Made by a program: the position numbers and the translations under genes. From Acidovorax sp. NCPPB 4044 (GTDB lineage: Bacteria > Pseudomonadota > Gammaproteobacteria > Burkholderiales > Burkholderiaceae_C), in NCBI RefSeq assembly GCF_028069655.1, contig NZ_JAMCOS010000001.1, forward strand, positions 836,001 to 900,000: a stretch of DNA of 64,000 nucleotides, in the 5' to 3' direction. Numbering within the stretch: the stretch's first letter is position 1; each line of letters begins with the position of its first letter. Under the pieces are notes generated by a model. It had not been told where the DNA came from. It ran no database searches and saw only the letters and a list, made by a program, of their open reading frames with translations. This document shows positions 34,268-43,381 of this stretch, in pieces.

Positions 34268-37200
34268 TCAGGCGTCGCCCGCGGCGTCCGACGATCTGGG
34301 CAGCAGCCGGACCACTGCCTGCAGAAATGTGTCGTACTGCAGTGGCTTGCCCATGTGCTCGCTGAAGCCGGCGGCCAGGGCCTTGGCGCGATCTTCCGGC
34401 CGGGCAAAGCCCGTCACGGCGATGACTGGAACGTCGCGGACCCCGGCCTTCTTGAGCAAGGCTATCAGGGTATATCCATCCATCCCTGGCATGCCGATGT
34501 CCGAGACGATCAGGTCGAATGCCTGCCGTGTCGCCAGCTCCAGCGCTTCCTCTCCGCTGCCCGCCGAGCAGACCATGGCGCCCGCGGCCTCCAGGATGGC
34601 TCCGAACATGTCCAGGACGTCGCGGTCGTCGTCTACCAGCAGGATCCGCAGGCTTTGCAGCGTTGCCCCGTCGGCTGTGGGCATGCCGAGTTGCGAGCGG
34701 TCGGTGTTCTGGCGCGGCAGCACGACCGTAAAGGTTGAGCCTTTTCCCAAGCCTGGAGACGCGACGGAAACGCGGCCGCCATGCGCTTCCGTCAGGCTTT
34801 TCACGATCGCCAGGCCAATGCCTAATCCGCCCTTGCCACGGACGGTCGCTTGCGCATCGGCCTGCTGGAACATCTCGAACATGAAAGGTAGGAACGCTTC
34901 GTCGATGCCCTGTCCCGTGTCCTGCACCTCCAGGCGGATGCACGACGGCTCCGATTGGAGCTGGACGCGCACCAAGCCGCCCGCCGGAGTGAACTTGATC
35001 GCATTGCCCACCAGATTCCAGACGATCTGCTCTATGCGCACCGGATCCGCCTTCATGCGATAGTCGCCCGGCTCGACATGCATCTGCATCGCGACGTTGC
35101 GGGTTTCCGCTTCGGGGCGCACCGCGGCCATGATGTGCGCCACCACGTCGTCGCACAGCATGGATTCGAGGTTCAACGACAGCTTGCCGGTCTGTATGCG
35201 CGAGAGGTCCAGCAGATCGTCGATGAGTTGCATCTGGCTCTTCACGCTCGTGCGGATCGTGCCGGCGATTCGCTGCAGGTTTTCAGATGACTGGGTTTCG
35301 GGATTGGCCGCCAACAGTTGGGCGGCCAGGGAAATCAGGTTGAGCGGGTTCTTCAGTTCGTGCGACATGACGGCCAAGAACTGGTCCTTCATCGCATTGG
35401 CTTCCTGCAACTGTGCGCGCAGCGACCGCTCGGATTCCAGCAGTGCGTCGCGCTGCTGCTCTGCCAGACGGGTCTGGGTCATGTCCCGCGCGATCTTGGC
35501 AAACCCCAATTCGGTGCTGCCGGCCAGCGGCACGAGCACCCCGCTGAAGTAAACGCGCGTGCCATCCTTGCGCAGGTGCCAGCGCTCGTCCTCGGCGCGG
35601 CCTTCGCGCTGTGCCCGGCTTCTTTCATCCTCCTCGGCGTTCTCAGCCCGATCTTCCGGGGTGAAGATGATGGCGGCCGGCTTGCCGAGCATTTCCGCTT
35701 CCGCGTAGCCCAGTGCGCGCTCCGCGCCCTTGTTCCAACGGGTGATCTGACCATGGCCGTCAAGCAAGATGATGACGTAGTCGACGCTCGAGTCGAACAG
35801 CAGTCGCAGCCGCTCTTCGCCCAGACGCACCGTCTCCTCGGCCTTGTGGCGGTCGGTTATGTCGATGAAGTTGAGAACCACCCCCTCGATGCGGTCCTCG
35901 CTGCTCCTGTAGGGCAGCAGCCGCGCGAGAAACCAGCCCCCGGCGTCGTGGCTGCGGATCTCTCTCTCGATAGGGGTCAGCAGTTCGAACACTTCGCGCG
36001 TGTCCGACTCCATTTGTGGATAGTCGAGCCGGTGGGCAAGATCGAATAGCGACCTGTGGATGTCGCTCTCGCGCAGATTGAAGATGCCGACGGCGCGTGG
36101 CGTGAACCGCTGGATGCGCATGGCGCTGTCGACGAACACGGTGGCGATCTCGCTGGCCGCTATGAAGTTCTGCAGATCGTCGTTGGCTTTGGCGCTGGCT
36201 TCCAGATGTGTTTTGAGGTCGTAGTTGACGGTGGTCAGTTCCTCGTTGACCGACTGCAACTCCTCCTTGCTGGTCTCGAGTTCCTCGGTGGTGGAGCGCA
36301 ACTCCTCGTTGACCGCCTGCAGTTCTTCGTTGGATGCGCGCAGCGCTTCGCTGGAGCTGTCGGATTCACCGATGGCGGCGCTCAATTGGCGGTGCAGTTC
36401 GAGCAATTCATCGTCCGTTCTTCCTTCGAGCCCTTCTTGTTCGCCGCCATCCTCGGCCGCCGTCATTTCTTCCTCGCTGAACAGCACGACCAGCCATCCC
36501 CGCGCCGCCTGCGCACCGGGCACCTGGGTCACGGGCCGTACGGTCATGGTGACCACGGCGGGATCGTCGCCGCGGTGCAGGCGCACATGCCGGGTGTGCA
36601 CCACGTCGGCGATCTGCTGGCAGTGGGCGATCGCAGCCCGCAACGGCAGCCGCAGTTCGGGTATCACGAGATGGAGAAGTTGCGCGGACAGCTCACCGGT
36701 ATGCAGTCGCAGGAAGCGATTGGCCTGCTCGGACAGGTAGACGACCTTCAACTGGTGGTCCACCACCACCGCCGGCGGGGCCTGCTCGGCTTTCAACTGG
36801 GCCTGGATGTCTTCAAGCAACTGGCGGCGCAGCGGCACATTCACCGGTTCCGGCACATGCAAGTGGGTCAGCGCGTTGCTGAGCGCGGTGGGCACCCGGC
36901 GTTCAAGCGCTGTAGCGCTGGCGCGGTAGATGCGTTGCTTCTTGTCGATGACGGTGAAATGTTCTGGCGCGGCATCGGCCGTCTCGGCACTGCCGAGGAA
37001 CAGCAAGCCGCCCGGCCTCAATGCAAAGTGGAAGGTCTCCAGGAGCTGCCGCTGGGCGGGGCGGTCGAGGTAGATGAGCACATTGCGGCAGCACACCAGG
37101 TCCAGGCGCGAGAACGGTGGATCGCGCAGCAGGTTGTGCACCGAAAAAGTGATGCGCTCACGCAGCAGCCGGCTGACGGCGTACTGCCCGGGTTGACGCT

Positions 37201-38413
37201 CGAAGAATTGCCGCAGCCGCACGGGCGGGATGTCCGTGGCGATGGAGTCGGCATAGATGCCGCTGCGGGCGATGGCCAGGGCTTTCTCGTCGATGTCGGT
37301 CGCAAAGACCTGGACACCGGTCAACGCGCCAGCATTGCTCGCATGCTCCAGCAGCAGCATCGCCACCGAATAGGCCTCTTCGCCCGTGGCGCAGCCCGCC
37401 ACCCAGGCCCGCACGCGGTCCGTCGGGGCCCGGTTTTCAAAGAGATCCTCGATGAGGACGCGCTCAAGGGCCTCGAAAGCAAGCCGGTCCCGGAAGAAAT
37501 TCGTGACGCTGATGAGCATGTCCTGCAGCAGCAATACAGGCTCCTGCGCATGCGTCTGCAGATAGGCTGCATAGTCGGGCAGTGTCCGCTGGCGGGAGAC
37601 TTGCATGCGGCGCTCTATGCGCCGCAACAGCGTGGCACGTTTGTAGTGAAGGAAATCGTGGCCCGTGCGTTCTCGCAGGAGCCGCATCACGCCCTGCAGC
37701 GCCACTTCGGCTTTGTCTTCCGCATCGGCCGTGGGAGGGAGCTGGGCTGGCAGGTCTTCCGGGGCCACGGGCAGTTCGATGCGGCGCGCGTTGGCCCAAA
37801 GGTCCGTCAATTGCTGGCCCATGTCCGCTGCGGGCAGTACGAAGTCAGCAACGCCGGCGGCGATGGCATTGAGCGGCATCGAGTCGTACTCGGCATCGGC
37901 AGGGCTCTGTACGATTGCGACGCCGCCGCGCTCCTTCACACGGCGCAAGCCCTGCGCGCCGTCGGCGCCGGCGCCCGACAGCACGATGGCGATCGCCCGC
38001 TCTTGGTGGACCTCGCCGAGGCTGCGGAAAAAGTGGTCGACGGTGATGTGGTGCGTGGCCGGGCGATCCAGCTGCGCGAGGCGCAACTCTCCGTCGTTCA
38101 TCGACATCGCACGGTTGGGCGGTATCACATAGACGCGGTTGGGCTGTATGGACATGTCGCTGACCACCTGGCAGACCGGCATGCGTGTTGACCGTTGGAG
38201 GATCGAATCGGCCGTGCTCGGATTGCCGGGCGCCAGATGCAGCACCACCACGAAAGCCATGCCGGGCTCGGCCGGCAGGCTCTCCAGCAGCCGCACGACA
38301 GCCTGCAATCCACCGGCAGAGGCGCCGATCCCCACCACGGGAAACGGCAATGTGCTGCGCTGGAGGCTGGAGTCCTCCTCCGGATCCAAGGGCGCGGAAG
38401 TCGAAAGGTTCAT
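34268..38413 (-). CDS. Giant CheB-CheR-PAS hybrid sensor histidine kinase
   Basis: 1381-residue signalling protein from ATG 38413 (MNLSTSAPLDPEED; an ATG at 38470 would add 19 residues). Domains in order: CheB methylesterase (Ser in VVGIGASAGGL, Asp in LSGAGADGAQG, about residues 20-205); CheR methyltransferase (SAM motif WVAGCATGEEAYS near 340; CRNVLIYLDR); a coiled coil rich in NEELQ/NEELR repeats (about 670-745); PAS domains near 760 and 880; a HisKA dimerisation helix with phospho-acceptor His in MSHELKNPLNL (about 1018); HATPase; and a C-terminal receiver with phospho-acceptor Asp in DLIVSDIGMPG (about 1302). It stands alone between ahpF and the haem receptor. Such proteins link chemoreceptor-type modification to kinase output; the stimulus is unknown. 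Confidence 0.93.
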   Translation of the reverse strand: MNLSTSAPLDPEEDSSLQRSTLPFPVVGIGASAGGLQAVVRLLESLPAEPGMAFVVVLHLAPGNPSTADSILQRSTRMPVCQVVSDMSIQPNRVYVIPPNRAMSMNDGELRLAQLDRPATHHITVDHFFRSLGEVHQERAIAIVLSGAGADGAQGLRRVKERGGVAIVQSPADAEYDSMPLNAIAAGVADFVLPAADMGQQLTDLWANARRIELPVAPEDLPAQLPPTADAEDKAEVALQGVMRLLRERTGHDFLHYKRATLLRRIERRMQVSRQRTLPDYAAYLQTHAQEPVLLLQDMLISVTNFFRDRLAFEALERVLIEDLFENRAPTDRVRAWVAGCATGEEAYSVAMLLLEHASNAGALTGVQVFATDIDEKALAIARSGIYADSIATDIPPVRLRQFFERQPGQYAVSRLLRERITFSVHNLLRDPPFSRLDLVCCRNVLIYLDRPAQRQLLETFHFALRPGGLLFLGSAETADAAPEHFTVIDKKQRIYRASATALERRVPTALSNALTHLHVPEPVNVPLRRQLLEDIQAQLKAEQAPPAVVVDHQLKVVYLSEQANRFLRLHTGELSAQLLHLVIPELRLPLRAAIAHCQQIADVVHTRHVRLHRGDDPAVVTMTVRPVTQVPGAQAARGWLVVLFSEEEMTAAEDGGEQEGLEGRTDDELLELHRQLSAAIGESDSSSEALRASNEELQAVNEELRSTTEELETSKEELQSVNEELTTVNYDLKTHLEASAKANDDLQNFIAASEIATVFVDSAMRIQRFTPRAVGIFNLRESDIHRSLFDLAHRLDYPQMESDTREVFELLTPIEREIRSHDAGGWFLARLLPYRSSEDRIEGVVLNFIDITDRHKAEETVRLGEERLRLLFDSSVDYVIILLDGHGQITRWNKGAERALGYAEAEMLGKPAAIIFTPEDRAENAEEDERSRAQREGRAEDERWHLRKDGTRVYFSGVLVPLAGSTELGFAKIARDMTQTRLAEQQRDALLESERSLRAQLQEANAMKDQFLAVMSHELKNPLNLISLAAQLLAANPETQSSENLQRIAGTIRTSVKSQMQLIDDLLDLSRIQTGKLSLNLESMLCDDVVAHIMAAVRPEAETRNVAMQMHVEPGDYRMKADPVRIEQIVWNLVGNAIKFTPAGGLVRVQLQSEPSCIRLEVQDTGQGIDEAFLPFMFEMFQQADAQATVRGKGGLGIGLAIVKSLTEAHGGRVSVASPGLGKGSTFTVVLPRQNTDRSQLGMPTADGATLQSLRILLVDDDRDVLDMFGAILEAAGAMVCSAGSGEEALELATRQAFDLIVSDIGMPGMDGYTLIALLKKAGVRDVPVIAVTGFARPEDRAKALAAGFSEHMGKPLQYDTFLQAVVRLLPRSSDAAGDA

Positions 38414-38637
38414 GGTCTTGGATGTTCGCTGAGAGCAGGGCGACGCAAGCCGCGGCGATGGGGGTTTCACTTCACGGCAAACGACATGCCCGGGCCATGG
38501 GCCCGCAGTCGGGGCAGGCGCTCGCCGCGGAGGGCATGCGTCGCTCGGCCGGCAGCCTGGGGGACGGACAAGCGAAGAGGCGAATGCATTCCGCCACGCA
38601 CATTCCTTTTTTCGGCAAAAAGGTGTGTTTCGGATTT

Positions 38638-38665
38638 TTGTTATTGATAATTGTTCTCATATACT
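38638..38665 (+). promoter_or_regulatory. Fur box within the haem-uptake promoter
   Basis: TGATAAT-T-GTTCTCA at 38645-38659 matches the Fur 7-1-7 consensus TGATAAT-N-ATTATCA at 12 of 14 positions. It lies between a -35-like TTGTTA (38638-38643) and a -10-like TATACT (38660-38665, spacer 16). A Fur dimer here would sit on the promoter, so low-iron derepression of the operon is expected. Confidence 0.75.
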
Positions 38666-38755
38666 GCGCGTCAGCAAGCCACGCGCCCGCTTCCCCGCGG
38701 TTGCACCAGAGCCAGCGCCGTTCAACTTTTCGTCCAGGCACAAGGGCTCATTTCC

Positions 38756-41020
38756 GTGGCGCACGTTTCCGCTTTCCCGCAATTCTCTCTCCACCTGTTG
38801 GCGCGTTCTGCCGTACTGGCCTGCGTGGCCGTGGGCGCACAGGCCCAGACCCTCTCCAGGGCGCCTTCAGCGGATCCGGCCGGTGCCGCTGCGGAAGCCG
38901 CGCTGGCCGAGCTGCCCGTGCAGATCGCGCTGAAGGAAGTCGTCGTCAGCGGCTCGCGCACCGCGCAGGACCCGGACGAGCTGCCCATGAGCATTGACGT
39001 GCTGAATGCGCGCCAACTGGAGGAAGGGCAGGTCACCGACATCCGCGATGCCGCGCGATCGCTGCCCAACGTATCGGTCGCGCGCTCGCCCTCGCGCTTC
39101 TCGCTCGCCAGCGGCTCGACCGGCCGCGACCAGAACGCCGGCTTCAACATCCGCGGCCTGGACGGCAACCGCGTGCTCATGCTGGTGGACGGCATCCGCC
39201 TGCCGCGCAGCTACGTTTTCAGCGCCAATGCGTTCGGCCGCGACTACCTCGATACCGGGCTGCTGCAGCGCATCGAGGTCGTGCGCGGCGCGACCTCCGC
39301 GCTCTACGGCTCCGACGGCATGGCCGGCCTGGTGAACTTCATCACCGCCGAGCCGGCGCAGTTCCTGCCCGAAGGCAAGGCTTTCGGCGGCCGCGCGAGC
39401 GTGGGCTACGACGGCGACGACCACGGCAAGCGCGTGGGCGCCACGCTGGCCGGCCGCGCGAGCGACACGGTGCAGTGGATGATCGGCGCGAACGCGTCGC
39501 GCGCCCGGGAGCTGGACAACCGCGGCGACAACGCCGCCCTCGATGCCGACCGCACGCGGCCCAATCCCGAGCGCCACGACAGCTACGGCGTGCTCATGAA
39601 GGGCGTGGTCACCCCCGGCGGCGGCCAGCGCCACGTGTTCACCGTGGAGCACGTGGACAAGAGCGCCGATTACGAACTGCTGACGGCGCGCTCGAAGCCG
39701 CCGCTCGCGGCCACGTCGGTGCTGCAGTCGGCGTCCACCACCGACATGCGGCGCACGCGCGCCACGTGGGAAGGCGCATGGCGCCCGGACCTGGCCGTGG
39801 CCGACGAACTCAAGGCCGTGCTGGGCTTCCAGGACGCCCGGTCGCGCGAATACATCACCGAAGACCGCAACACGGCGGCCGACCGCGTGCGCGACGTCAC
39901 CTACGGCGAGCGCAGCTGGCAGGCCAACCTGCAGGCCGGCAAGCTGCTGCGCATGGAGGGCGGCTGGTCGCAGAAGATCACCTACGGCCTCGACTACACG
40001 CGCACGCAGGTCGAGAACCTGCAGACCGGCGTGACGCCGCCCGTGGGCGAGACCTTCCCGCTCAAGCGATTTCCCGACACCACCGAGAGCAGCGCCGCGC
40101 TCTACCTGCAGGACGAGATCGCCCTGGGCCGCTGGAGCGTCACGCCCGGCGCGCGCCTGGACCATTTCCGGATCCAGCCCCGCCAGGCGGGCTTCAACGC
40201 CGCCGTGGTCTCGCTCTCGGGCACCGAACTCAGCCCCAAGCTGGGCGCGCTCTACCGCGTGGACGACCGGTGGAGCGTCTTCGGCAACTACGCGGCGGGC
40301 TTCCGCGCGCCCAATGCAGGGCAGATCAACGCCTTCTTCGAGAACCCGGTGGGCAACTACCGCACCCTTCCGAACGCGAACCTGAAGCCCGAGAAGAGCC
40401 AGAACGTCGAGGTCGGCGTGCGCGGGCGGCTGCAGGACGCGTCGCTCGACGTGGCCGCCTTCACGGGCCGCTACCGCGATTTCATCGAGGACCTGCGGCA
40501 GGTGAGCGGCACGGGCGCGCCCGGCAACCCGCTGGTGTTCCAGTCGGTCAACCTCGGCAAGGTCCGCCTCAGCGGCTTCGAGGTGAAGGGCGACGTGCGC
40601 TGGGGCCGCTTCGCGGGCGGCCTCGTCAGCACGCCCTTCGCCTACGGCCGCACGCAGGGCAAGGACACGGCCACCGGCCGGCCCGTGAATTCGATCGACC
40701 CGCAGCGCCTCTCGGCCGGCGTGCGCTACGACACGGCGGCCTGGATGCTGCGGCTGGACGCCATGCATAGCGCCGCCAAGAAGGCCGGCGACGTCGATGG
40801 CAGCGCGCAGTTCCTCACGCCGTCGTCCACGGTGCTGGACCTGTCGGCCCAGTGGCGCATCCGCCCGGACCTGCGCCTCACGGCCGGCATCTACAACCTG
40901 ACCGACCGCAAGTACTGGCGCTGGTCCGACGTGCGCGGCCTGGCCGCCAACGCGGCGTTCATCGACGCCTACACCCAGCCCGGCCGCTACGCCCGCGTGG
41001 CGCTCACCGCCGACTTCTGA
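38756..41020 (+). CDS. hmuR: TonB-dependent haem/haemoglobin receptor
   Basis: 754-residue outer-membrane receptor of the haemin/haemoglobin type. From the GTG at 38756 (with AAGGG about 9 bases upstream) it has a signal peptide ending near VGAQAQ, then a plug (VVVSGSRTAQDPDELPMSIDVLNARQLEEG; GFNIRGLDGNRVLMLVDGIRLPR; VVRGATSALYGSDGMAGLVNF) and a barrel ending in VALTADF. The LPMSIDVL-type plug and the FRAPNAGQI barrel segment are typical of HmuR/BhuR-like receptors. Open frame continues to 38651, but that TTG lies inside the Fur box. It is first in the haem operon. Confidence 0.9.
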   Translation: MAHVSAFPQFSLHLLARSAVLACVAVGAQAQTLSRAPSADPAGAAAEAALAELPVQIALKEVVVSGSRTAQDPDELPMSIDVLNARQLEEGQVTDIRDAARSLPNVSVARSPSRFSLASGSTGRDQNAGFNIRGLDGNRVLMLVDGIRLPRSYVFSANAFGRDYLDTGLLQRIEVVRGATSALYGSDGMAGLVNFITAEPAQFLPEGKAFGGRASVGYDGDDHGKRVGATLAGRASDTVQWMIGANASRARELDNRGDNAALDADRTRPNPERHDSYGVLMKGVVTPGGGQRHVFTVEHVDKSADYELLTARSKPPLAATSVLQSASTTDMRRTRATWEGAWRPDLAVADELKAVLGFQDARSREYITEDRNTAADRVRDVTYGERSWQANLQAGKLLRMEGGWSQKITYGLDYTRTQVENLQTGVTPPVGETFPLKRFPDTTESSAALYLQDEIALGRWSVTPGARLDHFRIQPRQAGFNAAVVSLSGTELSPKLGALYRVDDRWSVFGNYAAGFRAPNAGQINAFFENPVGNYRTLPNANLKPEKSQNVEVGVRGRLQDASLDVAAFTGRYRDFIEDLRQVSGTGAPGNPLVFQSVNLGKVRLSGFEVKGDVRWGRFAGGLVSTPFAYGRTQGKDTATGRPVNSIDPQRLSAGVRYDTAAWMLRLDAMHSAAKKAGDVDGSAQFLTPSSTVLDLSAQWRIRPDLRLTAGIYNLTDRKYWRWSDVRGLAANAAFIDAYTQPGRYARVALTADF

Positions 41021-41046
41021 CCCAGCACCTGGAGGCCCCCCACGCC

Positions 41047-41406
41047 ATGTCCCATTCTTCGCGCGATTCCGACAACCCCCTGCTGCACCCGGCGGACGCC
41101 GAGCCCGGTCTCCCCTGCGCCGAAGCCCTGCTGGCCGGCACGCTGGCCCTCATGACCGGCTATGCGCACAGCGAACGCGCCAGCGACCGCGAGGCCATGG
41201 GCCGCAAGATCGCCGCCCACCTGCAGAGCCTGGCACGCATGGACGGCCTGACGCCGCATTTCCGCGCGATGGCGGGCAACCTGCAGAACCGCTGGTCGCG
41301 GCGCCTGGGCCTGGCGGAGGGCCCCGGGGCCGAAGCCGCGGCGGCACCCGGCAGGGCCGAGCTGCAGCGGCGCCTCTGGCACAGCGCGCCGGAGGCGCTG
41401 CAGTGA
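41047..41406 (+). CDS. Unknown small helical protein in haem operon
   Basis: 119-residue cytosolic-looking protein with no signal peptide. A helical core reads AEALLAGTLALMTGYAHSERAS and REAMGRKIAAHLQSLARMDGLTPHFRAMAGNLQNRW, with His residues that could contact haem. I do not recognise a family. ATG 41047 is 26 bp after the receptor stop, and its TGA overlaps the GTG of the next gene (GTGA), so it is translationally coupled to the haem-utilisation protein. Position implies a role in haem handling, but nothing in the sequence proves it. Confidence 0.72.
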   Translation: MSHSSRDSDNPLLHPADAEPGLPCAEALLAGTLALMTGYAHSERASDREAMGRKIAAHLQSLARMDGLTPHFRAMAGNLQNRWSRRLGLAEGPGAEAAAAPGRAELQRRLWHSAPEALQ

Positions 41407-42494
41407 GCGCCGTGCTGGCCGCCAGCCCGCCCGCGCCGCAGGTGCGCGAGCAGTTCGCCGCCGCGCGTGCCGCCGGCCGCCGGGCCCGCGATGCGGCGCT
41501 GCACCTGGGGCTGCCCGAGGGCGCCGCCATCGCCGCGCATGCGGGCCTGCACACGCACCCGCTCAAGGCCACGCCGCTGCAGGGCGCATGGCTGGAGATG
41601 CTGCAGGCGCTCGAACCCTGCGGGCCGCTGATGGCGCTCACCCGCAACGAAGGCGCCGTGCACGAGAAGACCGGCATCTACCGCAACGTCTCGGCCAGCG
41701 GCCCGCAGGGCCGCATCGGGATCGCGCCCGGGCCGGACATCGACCTGCGCCTTTTCTTCCAGCACTGGCACGCGGCCTATGCCGTCACCGAGCCCGGCCG
41801 CACCCCGCAGCAGCCGCCCGCGCGCAGCCTGCAGTTCTTCGATGCGCACGGCGATGCCATGCACAAGGTCTACCTGCGCGAAGCCGGCGATGCCGCCGCG
41901 TTCGAGGCCGTGGCGGCGCGCTTCGCCCAGCCGAGCGCGGGCTACGTCTTCCGACCGCGCCCGCCGCGGCCCCTGCCGCGGCCCGATGGCGCCATCGATG
42001 CGGAGGGCTTCCTGCAGGCCTGGGCCGGTCTGCAGGACACGCACGATTTCTTCGGCCTGCTCGCGCGCTTCGGCGTGGCCCGGCAGCAGGGCCTGCGCCT
42101 GGCCGAGGGCCGCTTCGCGCGGCGCATCGCGCCCGACGGCGCCGCAGTGCTGCTGCAGGCCGCCGCGGCCACCGGGCTGCCGATCATGGTGTTCGTCGGC
42201 AATGCCGGCTGCATCCAGATCCACACCGGCCCGGTGCTCCGCGTGGAGCCGCTGGAGACGCCGGCGGCCCGCTGGATCAACGTGCTGGATGCCGGCTTCA
42301 ACCTGCACCTGCGCACCGACCGCATCGCCGAGACCTGGGCCGTCGAGAAGCCCACGGCCGATGGCGTGGTCACCTCGGTGGAGGTGTTCGATGCGGAGGG
42401 CGAGGTGATGGCGATGTTCTTCGGCGAGCGCAAGCCCGGCCGGGAAGAGCTGCCCGGTTGGCGCACGCTGGTGGCGGGGCTGCGCGCGCCATGA
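41403..42494 (+). CDS. hmuS: Haem utilisation/trafficking protein HmuS (HemS/ChuS family)
   Basis: 363-residue cytosolic haem-binding protein of the HemS/HmuS family, built of two similar halves. Recognisable text includes LMALTRNEGAVHEKTGIYRNV in the first half and LPIMVFVGNAGCIQIHTGPVLRVEPLETPAARWINVLDAGFNLHLRTDRIAETWAV in the second. Members carry or degrade haem delivered by the HmuTUV importer. GTG 41403 overlaps the upstream stop and its own stop overlaps the hmuT ATG (ATGA), so all are one coupled operon. Length agrees with the family. Confidence 0.93.
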   Translation: MSAVLAASPPAPQVREQFAAARAAGRRARDAALHLGLPEGAAIAAHAGLHTHPLKATPLQGAWLEMLQALEPCGPLMALTRNEGAVHEKTGIYRNVSASGPQGRIGIAPGPDIDLRLFFQHWHAAYAVTEPGRTPQQPPARSLQFFDAHGDAMHKVYLREAGDAAAFEAVAARFAQPSAGYVFRPRPPRPLPRPDGAIDAEGFLQAWAGLQDTHDFFGLLARFGVARQQGLRLAEGRFARRIAPDGAAVLLQAAAATGLPIMVFVGNAGCIQIHTGPVLRVEPLETPAARWINVLDAGFNLHLRTDRIAETWAVEKPTADGVVTSVEVFDAEGEVMAMFFGERKPGREELPGWRTLVAGLRAP

Positions 42495-43381
42495 CGGCGA
42501 CCTCCTGGCATGCCTCCCGCCGCGCGCTGTTGCTGCGCAGCGGCGTGCTGCTGGCAGCGGCCGCATTGCCCGGCCCCGCGTCCGCGCAGGCGGCGCAGGC
42601 GGCGCGCCGCATCGTGTCGCTCGGTGGCGCGCTCACCGAGATGGTCTACGCTCTCGGCGCCGAAGCGTTGCTGGTCGGCACCGACACCACCAGCCTCTAT
42701 CCCGAGGCCGCGCTCAGGACGCCCAAGGTCGGCTACCTGCGCCAGCTCTCGGCCGAGGGGCTGCTTTCGCTGCGGCCGGACTGCGTGATCGGCACGCAGG
42801 AGGCCGGCCCCGCCGTGGTGCTGGCGCAGGTGCGCGGCGCGGGCGTGGCGGTGGAACTGGTGCAGGCCGACCACACCTGGGAGGAGGTGGAGCGCAAGCT
42901 GCTGCTGGTGGGCCGCGTCGCGGGCCGCGAGCATGAGGCCCAGGCGCTCTTGGCGCGGCTGCAGGCCGACTGGCAGGCCGCGCGCCAGCGTGTGGCCACG
43001 GCGCCGCGCCGGCCGCGCGCGCTCTTCCTGCTCTCGCACACCGGCAGCCCGATGGTGGCCGGCGGCGGCACCGCGGCCGATGCGCTGATCCGCTTCGCGG
43101 GCGCGGTGAATCCGGCTGCCGCGGCCTTCCAGGGCTACCGCCCGCTCACGGCCGAGGCGCTGGCCAGCGCCGCGCCCGACGTGCTGCTGAACACCACGCA
43201 GGGTATCGAAGCCCTGGGCGGCGAAGCTGCCTTCTGGCGCCGGCCCGAGCTGGCCCTGACGCCGGCCTTCCGCCGCAAGGCCCTGGTGGCGATGGATGCC
43301 AACCACCTGCTGGGCTTCGGCCCGCGGTTGCCGGGCGCGGTGCTGGAGCTGCACCGCCGCATGCAAGACACCACCGCATGA
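42491..43381 (+). CDS. hmuT: Haem ABC transporter substrate-binding protein
   Basis: 296-residue periplasmic haem-binding protein. A twin-arginine-like signal (SRRALLLRSGVLLAAAALPGPASAQA) leads to the body beginning RRIVSLGGALTEMVYALGAEALLVGTDTTSLYPEAA, a class III (BtuF/HmuT-type) binding protein. Segments LKVGYLRQLSAEGLLSLRPDCVIG and LNTTQGIEALGG are typical. ATG 42491 overlaps hmuS by four bases; its own stop overlaps hmuU by four. It delivers haem to HmuUV. Confidence 0.93.
   Translation: MTATSWHASRRALLLRSGVLLAAAALPGPASAQAAQAARRIVSLGGALTEMVYALGAEALLVGTDTTSLYPEAALRTPKVGYLRQLSAEGLLSLRPDCVIGTQEAGPAVVLAQVRGAGVAVELVQADHTWEEVERKLLLVGRVAGREHEAQALLARLQADWQAARQRVATAPRRPRALFLLSHTGSPMVAGGGTAADALIRFAGAVNPAAAAFQGYRPLTAEALASAAPDVLLNTTQGIEALGGEAAFWRRPELALTPAFRRKALVAMDANHLLGFGPRLPGAVLELHRRMQDTTA

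Noticed and set aside
38651..38755. N-terminal extension of the haem receptor back to TTG 38651
   Set aside because: That codon lies inside the Fur box and upstream of the promoter -10; the signal peptide begins after GTG 38756.
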